In this document: one piece after another, positions 13,201-25,432 of the stretch | How the letters are laid out: each line of letters begins with the position of its first letter | Numbering within the stretch: the first letter of the stretch is position 1 | Source: Diatrype stigma | Lineage: Eukaryota > Ascomycota > Sordariomycetes > Xylariales > Diatrypaceae | Direction: 5' to 3' | Length of the DNA stretch: 64,000 nucleotides | Assembly (NCBI GenBank): GCA_022225965.2 | Contig: JAKJXP020000026.1 | Span: 248,001-312,000, forward strand | Notes under the pieces: model-generated | Databases searched by the model: none | Told to the model about the DNA's origin: nothing | The model's input: the letters and a program-made list of their open reading frames with translations, nothing else | Translations under genes and position numbers: made by a program

Positions 13201-16200
13201 ACAGCACTTCAAAATCGTGATCGCATTTCTGATATGCATCCACTCAGTTCCGTTCAGACACGCCCTCAGAGCCGTGGACAGGTTCCTATGCCATGTCCAG
13301 AGCAGATCGCGGAATTGATCAAACTCCATGTACGATGTTGGTTTGCCGTGGTCATCAAAGGCCGTCGCAAACCCGAGTCGTCCTTCCTTGGTTGCTTCTA
13401 ACTCGTATGTATTTTTGCTTTGGTGCCAACGAGCAAGGTCGCCCAGCGTGAGCTTGATGAAGCGACCTAGGAATTCGGCTTCTCGTACCGTGCAGCTGAA
13501 GAGCATAGCACGCAGTCTGTTGACGTTGAAGAAACGGTCATATAACGTAGCAAGCTTGAAGTTGGGCACCTGGTTCATATGTAGGAACTTGACCATTCGG
13601 TGGCAGAAATCCGCATCGACTGGGGATAATAGCATCCGCGGAGTAAGACACTCTTCGATTACCATGTCGGCAACTGAGGCTGCCTTCGCCATTGAGACCG
13701 GGAACCACATAGGGCTCTGCTTGATAAGAAGCAGTTTCGTTTTGCTCAGCCTCTCCTTGCAAGCGCTCAATTCTGCTAATAGGTCGCGCTGAACTTGTTG
13801 CAGAGCCAGTGTCTTCTCATGCCTCTTCTCTTCACCACTGCGAGACATGTCGCGGCGATCTTTCTTTAGATCCTCGATTTCTTTTTTGACCTGAACCGAT
13901 TCCGCGTTGTAGCTTGCAGAGGGGACTGCAAGATCGCCGGTCTGCAGAGACCAGAAGAGCACATAGAACTCAGGGCTGATCTTATTGAAGACTGGCGGAG
14001 GTAGCACCGTTCGGACAGCGTTGATAATAGGTTCAAGAACATCCAGGAAACGATCTGGCTTCCGGCCATTCATGACTGGTGGCGAGGGTCGACTGGGTGC
14101 ACTTTCTTTCGAATCTTGCTCGTCTAGCGCCATTCGATCTTCTGTATCCTGCACCTCAGCACTGGCTGAGCTGGCATCGCCGTTGACTTTTGGTTCCATT
14201 GCAACGTCGCCGTCGTTGTCAGCAGCCAATTCGGAGGCAACGACCGGCACCTTGTCGCCCGGCCCAGTCATGTAGTAGGCCAAGCTGGCACGACCGATCA
14301 TGAAAGCAAGGTTCGTGTCCAGGCCAAATTCCGTCAGCAGCCGTGGCATGCTTGGGATTAGGGCGTCAAACTGCTCGGGGGTCAAGTTACTCCGTAGTAA
14401 CTCAACATATTGCACAAGAGCTTGCTGGGAATCATCGGTGACTGATGCCAGGTATTTGATATGCGTTTCATCTTCAGGTAAATGATAGATCGCCGACTGT
14501 CGGTAGTGGGCCACATTTATCAATACTCGAGAGGCTAGGTCGTCCTGCTCTAACGCTCTGATGAACCGAGACGCACTTTTGGAGGACTCAAAGCGTCGAT
14601 CGCCTAAGTGTATCAGGGTTTGTCGTCGTAAAACTTCACCTCCACTCAGAGCTAACAACTGAGCGTCTGTGAAGTCAATGTTCGATACAATACCACCCAT
14701 GGAATTGATGAGTTCCAGAAGGATAATGAGGTCCGTAGAGTTGCCGTGGGCGACTTGGTTGTTAACGTATTGAATGACTGGAGTGACATCTAGACTGCTA
14801 TAGCGTCGGAAGACCTTGCCCGAGTATTTCGACAAAGCTTGCAACCATTTACTAGCAAGAAGCACAGACGTTTCCTGAGTTCTGCTTCGCTGTTTGCCAC
14901 CTAATGAGCTGAGAAGGGTCCATACTAGGATATCGTCGCCAAGTTCTGTGAAATACTTGGTACACTCAACAAAAGCTTCGATGAGGTTGGTGTAGGACTC
15001 CATCTGATCAAGAGAGACCTTGCAGACCACGCCAGGAGACGGAAGCGCTATCTTTGCCAGCTTTTTGGCAGAGCTTGGGATGTTTTGCAGAGACAGGCGC
15101 TTCAACGTCGCCAGCGTATCCAGCCTTGCATTCTTATAGGCCTTCGTCATTGCCGGTAACCTTGATATTTGTCCTTCGTAGCATTCGGCATAGATATTGT
15201 AGCGCACATGCGTTGGATAGTGCTTGAGAAGTTCCCAAACAGCGGTGACAGCATCAACGTTGGATGTGCCAAGGCTGAGGGACGGAACGAGGATACGCCG
15301 AAGAATATCTTGCCAGCGTGAGACGTTTTGAGGCGACTGGTCTTGTAGATAACTCTTAACACCGATAGCAGCCAGCTTCTTTACCAAGGTGGGATCTCTG
15401 CCAACATTGACTCCAGATACGTTCAGCAACGTGCTGCATAGGGTGAAGACGTCATCGGCTGTTTGGCATACAGGGATGTTATCAGCCCATTCATCAAGGT
15501 AAAAGCGGTAAAGAATGCCTTTGGCAATTCCATCTGCGTGCGGCCATTTCAGAATTTTTGCAGGCGTGCCGTCGACGAGTCGTACGCTTCCCTTTGGTGC
15601 CCCTGACTGGTCCGGGCCGACCTCCGGGCGCGCTACGAAGCCTGTCGTAGGCCGTACCTCCGTTGGTCGAGTATCCTGGTAAACCTTACTGATGGAGTGG
15701 AGCAGTATTCGATTGATTGCAGGGTATATCTCGTCAGGATAGGCGTCGGGGAGCCAAGGAAACCGACCTAATATGAAGAGTGCCTCAGGAACAGCCCCAA
15801 CAACCAATAGATGAGTTACAAGATCAGCCTTGTGTGCTTCTTTCGGCTCCGGCAGGCCTGTTTCACCATCCGCATTTCCACCGTTTCCATCAGTCTTGTT
15901 GGTTTCGGACTTTGCTGCGAGAGGTTCGCGTGGCTTTGAGGACATCTTGATAGGATCATCATCGGGAAGGGCGCCAGCTCGTAGCAAAGCATTCGGCTCA
16001 CCGCCCTGTCTGTCGTTCCTTTCCTTCTCTGCTAATTCTTGCATTCGCCGCTCCCTAAGAGCATCCATCTGGTCATCATCAGGCCAGAGGTGGGGATACA
16101 GATCAGGAAGAGAGATGAACCCAATCTTGATGAGATAAGCTGCAAGGTAGTACAGATTTGCTGGGAGGGTTTCACTCTTGTCTCGAGCAACGGAAGTATA

Positions 16201-17610
16201 GAATCGGAATTTAAAACCCAGTAGCTGAGCAGCCACCCGATTTCCTGAAGGTGGCAAGGTTTTTGTGGTTTTAATCCAGTCCAGGTTCACAGCAGAATAG
16301 GTTTTGACATCAGACGTGGCATCGGCGAAGCGCTGCAAGTCAGCTTCTTCAACTCGTCTTCCGCCGAGCTCGAAAAATGCGTCAAGATGCACTTCTCGAG
16401 CCCTGTCCCAAAATGTGAGATCCCGTTGATGGCATTGCCTTGCGAGCTGAGCCTCGAGCTCCTCGTCGCTGACGTCTTCGTTCTCTAGCAAGGCCCATTT
16501 CGGTAACCCTCCTATGAAGGTCTTCTCGGCATGGTCAATCTGATAGCGCGGCCACCATGAGCTGATGCGCAGAAACCGAGTGTAGAATCGAATATTTCTA
16601 AGCATCGTTGCAGAAAATACATCAATCACGATGTCCAGAACACGCCCTACATCAAGGTCGAAGGTGCCAATCAACCCTTTGACGCGCTCCCAAGCCGCCA
16701 TAACGAGCGGGAAGTCAAACTCCCGGTTACATGGGGTCCGGTAGAGTTCTGCGGCAAGCTTGGAATACCCTTCCGATTCTTCTCGCAGAAGGTTGTAGTT
16801 GGCCTGTCTGTAGAGTTGGTTCGTAGCATATCGAATTCCAAGCCTGTGGAAGGTCTCTCGTATTAAGCCGAGTTGCTGAAGCGCAGTGGCATCCATCGTC
16901 TCGCGCAGGAGCTGTGGAGGGAGCCCTGTCGCGACGATGAAGTCACGGAGTTGTGGTTTCACCGTAGTGTCGTCAGACTCTAGAAAGATGGACAAAGTGT
17001 CCAGAAACAGGACCCTGGCGTCAAATGCGAATCCAGTGGCATTATCACTTTCCACATCGGAGCCTAGGATTTGTTTGATGCATTCACCCGCGTCAGCAGG
17101 CCTCAGTCGGTTCTCGAGGACGGCGCGAGTAAACTCCTGCGATATCGTCGATATTTCTTCGACGTCCTCATCGCTTCGGGATGTGATGCCGTGTTCAACA
17201 ACCTCTTGGCGACCATTCTGTCGCCAAGCTGCGAGGCGCGCCTCGGTCAAGACGGCATACTTATAGTTGAAAGACGGGACAGGAGATCGAGGGGCATTCG
17301 CGCTCAACGCAGCCGTGTTAGACGTGATGGTAAGTGGCGCAACGGCAGCCTGGGAAGACGAGCTTGAAGGTCGCGTAGTCTGAGGCGACGTAGGACCGCG
17401 ATTGTGTACGTTGTTTGCAAGCTGACTACCGGATGAGTCCCGGCGATCAGGGTTCCTCCGAGTGTTTCTGCCCCCAGCCGAGCTGCGGCGGTTATGCGCT
17501 GGACCATCTTGGAAATCTCGATCGTGCTGGGCGAGTGCAGTATCGGAAGGTCGATGAGGGGCTGGACGGTTGCCGCCCGTGTGGTCATTTCTCTTTCGCT
17601 TGGGAGGCAT
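10287..17610 (-). CDS. THO2: THO complex subunit 2 (mRNA processing and export)
   Basis: Three exons, 17610-12991, 12936-12833 and 12768-10287, give about 2401 aa. Two introns are inferred: 12937-12990 (54 bp, in frame, CTGAC branch-like site) and 12769-12832. Without the second intron the locus would split into two ORFs; the frame closes across it. The basic, disordered N-terminus (about 1-110) is followed by a long alpha-helical body. The middle region has the family-typical NLYYLAAYLIKIGFISLPDL, and the conserved Tho2 C-terminal domain (about 1260-1540) contains CTVREAEFLGRFIKL and LRACLNGTEWMHIRNAI, matching human THOC2 in order. Residues about 1580-2401 are a disordered tail rich in Arg, Asp, Pro and Ser, ending in KRQRR. 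Tho2 scaffolds the nuclear THO/TREX complex that couples transcription to mRNA packaging and export. It is head to head with met2. Confidence 0.93.
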
Positions 17611-18965
17611 CTTGATTGCTCGCCGATTACCGTACTAGAGTATTGTCATGGGAAGGCCAAGAGGGAATCGAAGGCTGGCTAGGATAAAGCCGTAAGTAGA
17701 TTGAAAAAGTCGGTTTCGATATCAGGTAGGCATACTTGACTGGAATGAGTTGCGACGTTGTGTGATGACGGTGGATTACGGCAAGACGTTGGATTCCAAA
17801 CCCGAAATCGATTGACGCTGGTTAGAGTCGGAGTTGAGGTTGGTAGGTCAGTTGGAAGTAATGCGGTTGGCAGTAATCCGTTGAAAGGTGGTTATTGGAG
17901 ACGGTGGCCTACTGTCGAGAAACAGAAGAATAGGTAGTGATAAAGAAAAGTTTCCGAAGGTGGACGGATTTGATAAAGGAATGTAAGAAAGTTTAAGAGA
18001 AGGTATGATTCAAATGTTTGATGACCATCTTCTCTTGCAAATCCTATGGCCGACCGTACAATGCGCCCTCTGATTAATGGACGGTCGTAAGGTCGCAGGG
18101 TGGGAGAAATTGGCGTGATGTTTCAATTAATGAACCCGGTTATTGTAGAAAGTGAACCGGCAGGATGTTGCGCATTTGGGTGACCTCAAGATGCGTTGTC
18201 TACTGGGCTAGAAGGTTGTAAGGTGATAGCAGGACAGCCTCATCAAAGAAAGAAACCTTAGCTACTACGAAAACGCGCGCTGACCCAAGCACTCCATCCA
18301 AGCTCTGACCCAGTGCATGAGGCTACATATCGGTACTTACCTAAGCAGCTAAGCAGCCGACTATTGGTAGGTACGAAGCGCTACCTAGGCAGTTAGTTGG
18401 TTACCTACCTACATGTAGATATCCGCAGATGATAAGCGTAATAGAATTGTACAGAGTACTTGGTTTGTAGTAACATTAGCTGCAATTATGAAGTACTCTG
18501 TACTCCATTTGAAAAGATTAGCTGGTAGTGGGGTCTAGTACTGAACTACGTGCCAAGTAGAGCTAATGTACCTAGTACGTACACACATCAATACAGATAT
18601 AGCAGGCGCAAGCCACAATCGCCACATGGCCGGGCGGAAGCATATTATGGCGAGCCGCATTTCGGCGCAATCTGGGGGATCACCCTTGAATTCTTATCAG
18701 ATTGACTCATTGACTCAAAACCTGAGATACCTAGTCACATGTGCCTTCCATCTATAAATCTTACAATCTCCCTCACCATTCAGGGAGGGTTCTTTGCCAG
18801 TTTTGAAGCCACATTGAAGCTGTCGAGTCCATAAGTGAACTCAGATACTCTTTGCCCAACGATCAGTTAGCCCAACAGGGTGTCTGAAGTCAATTACTTG
18901 AAAATCCTGCTCTTCTATAGGGCTTTATCTATCGTAGGGTTTCAAGAGGTACCAGAAGATAGGCC
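17611..18965. promoter_or_regulatory. Divergent THO2/met2 intergenic region
   Basis: The 1.36 kb between two divergent start codons must hold both promoters. It contains dense TACCTA/TAGGTA motifs (18350-18420) and twin TGACTCA sites nearer met2. No coding sequence is seen. Confidence 0.6.
18703..18717 (+). promoter_or_regulatory. Twin TGACTCA sites (Gcn4/CPC1-type amino-acid control element)
   Basis: TGACTCA occurs at 18703-18709 and again at 18711-18717, separated by one base, about 250 bp upstream of the met2 start. TGACTCA is the established site of the bZIP regulator Gcn4 (CPC1/CpcA in filamentous fungi), which activates amino-acid biosynthesis genes on starvation. Binding here is inferred from the perfect duplicated match and the position in front of a methionine-pathway gene. 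Confidence 0.75.
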
Positions 18966-20594
18966 ATGATGACGTCGGCAAATGAAGCCAATACTTCAGC
19001 CTCGAGATATGGTCAGTTACTACCTCCCAACTTCTCAACAACAACATGCATTTGGGGTTGCTTTTGTTTTCTTGAATCGTACTCTTTTTAAGACCAGTGG
19101 CTGAATACTTCCAAGAAAGAACGCGGCAGCAACCTGAGAACCCGTTTGCTACCTTGATTCCTGATCAAGAGATTGCTATCATCCCTTCCTTCACACTTGA
19201 GTCGGGTGTGACCTTGAAGAATGTCCCTGTAGCGTACACTACGCGGGGCAACCTGTCTCCGAACGGGGATAATGCCATGGTTATCTGTCATGCTCTGACT
19301 GGCTCCTCCGATGTGAGCGACTGGTGGGGGCCGCTTATAGGCGGCCCTGGGCGTGCCTTCGATATATCGAGGTTCTTCATTGTCTGTATGAACAGTCTCG
19401 GTAGCCCCTATGGTACTGCTAGTCCAGTGACGGCCAGAGATGGGGATCCCAACAATGGGAGATACGGGCCCGAGTTCCCTTTGACCACAATTCGAGATGA
19501 TGTCAAGTAAGTCATACTTTTAGTATTGATTAATTACCCTGCTAATCGCTTCCAGTCTGCATAAATTGATTCTCGACGACCTGGGAGTACGTCAGGTGGC
19601 GGCCGTTGTGGGTGGGTCCATGGGAGGCATGCTTGCTCTGGAATGGGCGTACTTCGGGAAAGATTATGTTCGGTGTATTGTCCCCATCGCGACATCGAGC
19701 CAGCATAGTGCGTGGGGAATTAGTTGGGGCGAAGCTCAACGACAGAGTATATACGCTGACCCGAAGTACGACGATGGCTATTATTCGTTCGAGGACCCCC
19801 CGCTGACCGGTCTCGGAGCGGCTCGCATGTCTGCACTACTGACTTACAGGAGCCGAAACTCCTTCGAGGCGAGATTTGGACGCAATATCCCAGACCCTTC
19901 TAGACGACAGACGATTCGGGAGAGCCCTCGCCCAAGCACACCCTCCCAGGCTCATCTCTATATTCACAATGACGGCCACAAGATGACCCGGCTATCAAAG
20001 CCAAACAGCCCCTCCGATACGCCTCCGGCTGAGCCTAATGGTGACAGTGCTAAGAACGGCGAGTCAACAAGGTCACTTGATCCCGAATATTCTGGTCCCA
20101 AGACGGACGGCCTCGGTCGTGGAGAGCCGTCGCCTACAACTTATTTCTCGGCTCAATCGTACCTCCGCTACCAAGGTCAGAAGTTTGTCAAGCGATTTGA
20201 CAGCAACTGCTACATCGCAATCACCAGGAAGCTAGACACCCATGATGTCTCGCGCTACCGAGCAGACACAATCGCCGAGGCTCTCGCCCTAATAGAGCAA
20301 CCTACTCTCGTATTGGGGATTGAGAGCGATGGGCTCTTCACGTTCGCCGAACAGGAGGAGATAGCACAGCACGTCAAGAATGCGAGGCTGGAGAAGATCG
20401 ACAGCCAAGAGGGGCACGACGCCTTCCTACTACAGTTCGAGCAGGTCAACCGACATATTCTGGATTTTCTAAAAGAGAATCTACCTGACATCATGGGCAA
20501 AGAGGGAGCGCCAGTGGAAGCAGCGAGTGTCGGTCTGCTGGCGAAGTCGAGCACGTTCGGTGAAGCTGAAGTCGAAGATATCACTGCCTGGTAG
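18966..20594 (+). CDS. met2: Homoserine O-acetyltransferase
   Basis: Exons 18966-19011, 19098-19506 and 19556-20594 give 497 aa. The enzyme transfers acetyl from acetyl-CoA to L-homoserine, the committed step of fungal methionine synthesis. It is an alpha/beta hydrolase fold: the nucleophile elbow GGSMGG places Ser173, and the C-terminal GIESDGLF and EGHDAFL supply Asp410 and His439, completing the triad. CHALTGSSDVSDWWGPLIG and NSLGSPYGTASP are also diagnostic. A polar, Pro/Ser-rich segment of roughly 90 residues (about 255-345) interrupts the lid region, as I recall for fungal Met2 proteins compared with bacterial MetX. The first exon is only 46 bases; its acceptor is chosen at CCAG (ending 19097) because it alone keeps the frame. 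A tandem TGACTCA element lies upstream. Confidence 0.96.
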
Positions 20595-22714
20595 GAGGTA
20601 GTAATATCACTCGGTGAAACTCGGTGATCGTATTAGGTATCCGATTTACATTTGAATGAACATTGCCAAGTTCTCGTCGTCTCATTGATCACTCGACTAG
20701 TTCGTATTCGAACAGAACCTCTCCCCGAGAGCAGGGTATACGCCCATGATAAACCTCCTAACGCTTTTTCTTAGAACCCAGTCTTTGGGATACTCCAGAT
20801 ATTGTTACTATGAGCTGTGGTTAGACCACTACCATGTGCTCAGGCACGAATTATGGTAAGTCTTTGTAGGCGCGACCGTACGATAACAGCCAGCCACGTG
20901 GGTTTAGGTTGCTGCATCATGCCTAACTAACGGCCCGGACGCCACCAAATCTGCGATATTCAGCACGACCCGTTCCCTCTACCCACGTTTTCTGAGGTCA
21001 TGCTAGGTTATGGGAATTCGGAAGGTAATACAAATCCTCGGTCTACAAGCTGTATGCAAGGCTAGGTCGTGGGTAGGTCACTGCCCAGACTACATGTTAG
21101 ATTGCTTACCTTACGACGCACGCCTGTGTAGCCCCTGGTGCCCTGGTGACAAGAGGTGCCAAGTCGAAATAAGTCTAATTGCATGCCCAGACCCGCTCCT
21201 CCGAGGCTCTTGTCGTTTTGGACTCGAAGTCCGGCGCAGACGCCACAACAGCTGTCGTGCGGCTATTCCACCACGTTCTCGGATGGAGGTCTCTGATTGG
21301 CGGTCGCGGACGTTGGTTGTTGGTTTTGGGAGAGCGAAGTAACCTACCACAACGCCTCTTCACCTGAATTCTCGGAACGAATTCCAAAAAGCATTGTCAT
21401 GGGTAGCTAACGGGCTGATGAGTATTCCTCGAGATCGAGAATTCCCATATTCATGCTATCTATCCAACTCACCACCAGTGTGCGTGGACGGACGGGCGAT
21501 GCCGACAAGAAACATCAAGTGCTAATCTGTTCAGCGATCATCATATGCTGTCCCTTTAGAAGGGATCAACCTGTTTTATTCTATCTCAAAGCCGTTGAGG
21601 CTCTGAAGCCCGTGTTGCCAAGACGGATGACTGCGGCCAGGCAGTGTGGATCTGCCCATCACCTTTCCCCAGTCGATATCGCATGTTTGCCCCGGCCATA
21701 AGAAGTCCAAGACCAAAGTTCGATAACATGTTGATGCTAGTATAATGCATTTACTTAATATCGAGCGTTATAGATAGAGTGCATTCGAGCATCTAAAGGG
21801 TAACAAGAGTCTCTCTTGTCTGTCACGTCGTCTGGTCGGCCGCAACACTGCAATGGTACTTGAGACGGTTCACAGGGGAGAGCGAAGCCTATCGTTCGAA
21901 TACCGATTCAGCTGCTGGGCTGCCGCGCCGCGCCGCAGTGTGAAATAATACCAAGTCATCTGACTACCAGGGGCGTTTCAAAGCGCTGTCGAGGGGTAAT
22001 ATAATAGACGTCCCTCCCGATTCGAGGAATTCAAGGACCCGCATCTCTTCTTGAACTGCTTACGTCTTCCTTTCCATTAACCACCCGCACCCCCGGCATT
22101 ATCGGCCGAATGATACTGTCTGTCACATCGGCTACCACCTAGTAACAACCTCGAGCGGCCCCTCCACACCCAAATTGCTGGATTCGTCCCCAAGGGTCTC
22201 ACAGGATCTCGAACCTTATTAGTAGTAGGGATCGGCGTGTGGGCGAACGACCAACTCCGCATCCGTCTTTAAGCATCCAGCCTTACGGGTATTCTTCCTT
22301 GATCATATTATAATATATCATTATTGTCTCTTGTTTTATCTCGTTACCGAACTTTCCACTGGACTCGTCACATAGCAAATTCACTCCGGTAGCTCCCAAT
22401 ATCAGCTCGCCTCTAAATAATACCTGTTCTTCTGGACGCTGAATCCAACAGTACCATGCTTTTATGCATGCGAAGTACGCTACACTGAAGGAAATCTGTC
22501 AATACGTGGAGTTCTGCGTCAGCGCACAGTAACCCTATCGCATCTATCAGGTCTCCTTATTCCTCTAAAGGATAACCTACGTGTTAATAACATGGCGGTT
22601 GCGACGTAGCCTCCAGGGGCCGACAGAGAGAAAAATCCGTACGCAGCAGAGGGGATAGCATAGACGGGACATTTCTAGAAAAAGACAGAAAGACAAACAG
22701 AACTAAACGACACG
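20595..22714. other. 2.1 kb intergenic DNA between met2 and the phosphate transporter
   Basis: No gene is recognised; the short ORFs at 21010-21390 and 21453-21701 have no conserved features. A perfect CACGTG E-box lies at 20895-20900 inside CCACGTGGG. Such sites bind PHO4/NUC-1-type regulators, but it is 1.8 kb from the transporter start, so relevance is uncertain. The last 100-150 bases are A-rich, like a fungal 5' leader. Confidence 0.55.
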
Positions 22715-25432
22715 ATGGAGATGCTGCCCGAGCCCATGACGCCGATCGCCTACGAGCGGACGTACGGCGGCAACCGGGCGTTCCACAACTTCTTCAACGA
22801 CTTCAGCCACATCCAGGACCCGAACCTGCGGCGGCGGCTGGCCCTGTCCGAGATCGACAAGATCCCCTTCGGCCTGTACCACGTGCGGGCCGTCCTCGTG
22901 GCCGGCATCGGCTTCTTCCTCGACTCGTACGACATCTTCGCCATCAACCTCATCACCATGCTGCTCGGCGTCGTCTTCTGGAGCGGCGGCCCCGACGCCC
23001 GCGGCGCCCACGGCGGCTCCGGCTACGGCTACGGCGGCGGCAACCACGGCACCCTGCCCACCCCCGTCGCCACCACGCTGAAGGCCTCCACGAGCGCCGG
23101 CATCGTCGTCGGGCAGATCCTGTTCGGCTGGCTGGCTGATGTGTTCGGCCGTCGGCGCATGTGTAAGTTTTGTCAATACAACCAACCAACCACATCAGTC
23201 CAAGAGCCTGTCGTTCGGGCACGGCGATGGGAAGCTGTGCCGGGCGCAGTGTTTGCCTGCATCGTGCCTACCTTTACTGCTTCGTTCCCGAATTCCACTG
23301 GCTGTCAGACGATTTTGCTAATCTTCAACGACCGCAGACGGAATCGAGCTAATTATCATTGTCTTCTCTACGTTATCATGCTGCCTGACCGCCGCCAGCC
23401 AGGCCGTGAGCTTTACGGGGCTTATGACTTTTTGGAGGGTAATGATGGGGTAAGTTTCCCGCGTCCTCTAATTCTTTCTTACTCTGTTCTATCACGTTGT
23501 TTCATGGTGGATACCATATTTACCTCCGAGTTACTAAACAAATACCAGCGTCGGTATAGGCGGGGACTATCCCCTGAGCTCGGTGATCACCTCGGAGTTC
23601 GCGCCGACGCGGTGGCGCGGCGCGATGATGGCCGCCGTGTTCTCGATGCAGGGGTTCGGGCAGCTGCTGGCGGCGGTGGTAGCGCTGATCGCGACGGCGG
23701 CGTTCCGCGACGCGTTCCGCACGGCGCCGGGGCTGGACCAGTGCGACGCGCGCTGCCAGGTCGCCGCGGACCGGTGCTGGCGCATCATCGTCGGCGTCGG
23801 GGCCCTGCCCGCCTGCTTCGCCCTGTACTACCGCATCACGATCCCCGAGACGCCGCGCTACACCTTCGAGGTCGCCAGGGACGTCGAGAAGGCCTCGGCC
23901 GACATCAAGGCCTACGTGGCCAGCCAGTCCGAGGGCGAGGTCGACGAGATCAAGCAGGCGCGCATGAAGAAGGTCGCCTCGCCCGCGCTCAACATCCCTT
24001 CCGCCTCTTGGTTCGACCTCTTCAGCCACTTCCGGCAGTGGAGGAACATGAAGGTCCTCATTGGGACTACCATGTCGTGGTTCTTCCTGGTGAGATGCGC
24101 TAATACCTGCACTTAACCAAAGATGTGTCAGCACACATACATTAACATGGTCCTCCGTAGGATCTAGCGTTCTACGGCTTAGGTCTCAACAACCACATCG
24201 TATTGCAGGCGATCGGCTACGCCGACGGCGCGAACTTGTACGAGATGCTGTACAACGGAGCGGTGGGCACCATCATTCTCGTGGTGGCCGGCTCGCTTCC
24301 GGGGTACTGGACGGCGATCGTGACGATCGACACGCTGGGGCGCCGCAACCTGCAGCTGTTCGGGTTTCTGATCCTGACGGTGATCTTCTGCGTGCTCGGG
24401 TTCGCGTACCACCGGCTGAGCCAGACGTCGCTGCTGGCGCTCTACATCGTCGCCAACTTCTTCTTCAACTGGGGCCCCAACACCACGACCTTCATCGTCC
24501 CTGGCGAATGCTTCCCGACGCGCTACCGATCGTCAGGCCACGGCCTCTCGGCTGCCATGGGCAAGATGGGCGCCATCATCGCCCAAGTAATCTCCACTCC
24601 GCTGCTGGCCAAGGGCGCGCCGCGCGACTGCAGCGCCGTTAGCGGCACCTCCTGCTCGCCGTGGATAGATCGGCTGATGCAGGTGAGTCACTCATGCAAC
24701 ACTATCATTACCCCCCCCTCCCTCCAAACTTTCTGGTTAGAGTCTTAGGGGCCCCCTTTTCATCCGTTATAGGCGACCAGCAAGTCTCCTTACCCAACGA
24801 CATTTCAGCTGACCTTCGAGATCCGTGATGGAACTTAGATCTTCGCGCTCTTCATGCTCCTCGGCTTCTTCGTCTCGCTGCTCATCCCCGAAACCAAGGG
24901 CATCACGCTCGAGGAGCTAGCCGGCGAGGAGCCCACGTCGTACGACGCCGGGCGCAACGGGAGCATCGCCGCGGCGCCGCCGCCCGCGTCGCACTGGCTG
25001 CGGTTCTTCCGCGGCGGCCAGCCGGCCGGGTTCTTCATCTCGCGGCAGCAACGCGCGAGCCCGAGCGGCGGCGGCGGCGTCGTCGGCGGTCGCAGCCCCC
25101 GCGTCGACATCATGGCGAGCCCGGAGCTGGCCGCGCAGCAACAGCAGCAGCAGGCTGCGATAGCGGCGCGCGGCGGGAGGTGGAAGCGGGGCACCCGGCT
25201 CTGGAAGATGAAGATGATGGCGGCGAGGAAGAAGAGGAAGCTCCGGCCGGCGAGCGGGGAGAGTCGCGAGTACGCCCCCAGTTCGATGAGTTCGACGGCC
25301 GGCATGGTGCCGCCCGAGCACGCCGGCGTCCTCCCCGGGTGGGGCGTGGGGTGGGGCCGGGTCGATAGGGGTGGGAATCTGATCGCGATGGAGAACATAC
25401 GGCTTCAAGACGTTGGGAGCCTGCTGAGATGA
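22715..25432 (+). CDS. High-affinity inorganic phosphate:H+ symporter (PHO84/PHS family, MFS)
   Basis: Five exons (22715-23162, 23338-23449, 23549-24089, 24161-24682, 24839-25432) give 738 aa with frame kept throughout. The N-terminus (RRRLALSEIDKIPFGLYHVR) and helix 1 (AGIGFFLDSYDIFAINLI) are typical of fungal phosphate permeases. Splicing creates the signature MGVGIGGDYPLSSVITSE, and LADVFGRRRMYG follows the second helix. The second half has NWGPNTTTFIVPGECFPTRYRS and the C-terminal PETKGITLEEL. The protein should sit in the plasma membrane with 12 helices and import phosphate with protons. Two oddities: a Gly/His/Tyr-rich insertion in the first external loop (about 89-110), and a long, basic, Gln- and Gly-rich cytoplasmic tail beyond residue 570. 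Codon use is strongly G/C-ending. The exact substrate (phosphate versus glycerophosphoinositol) is inferred from the family. Confidence 0.93.

Noticed and set aside
20895..20900. CACGTG as a PHO-type control site for the phosphate transporter
   Set aside because: It is 1.8 kb from the start codon and closer to the met2 stop; one 6-bp match is weak evidence.
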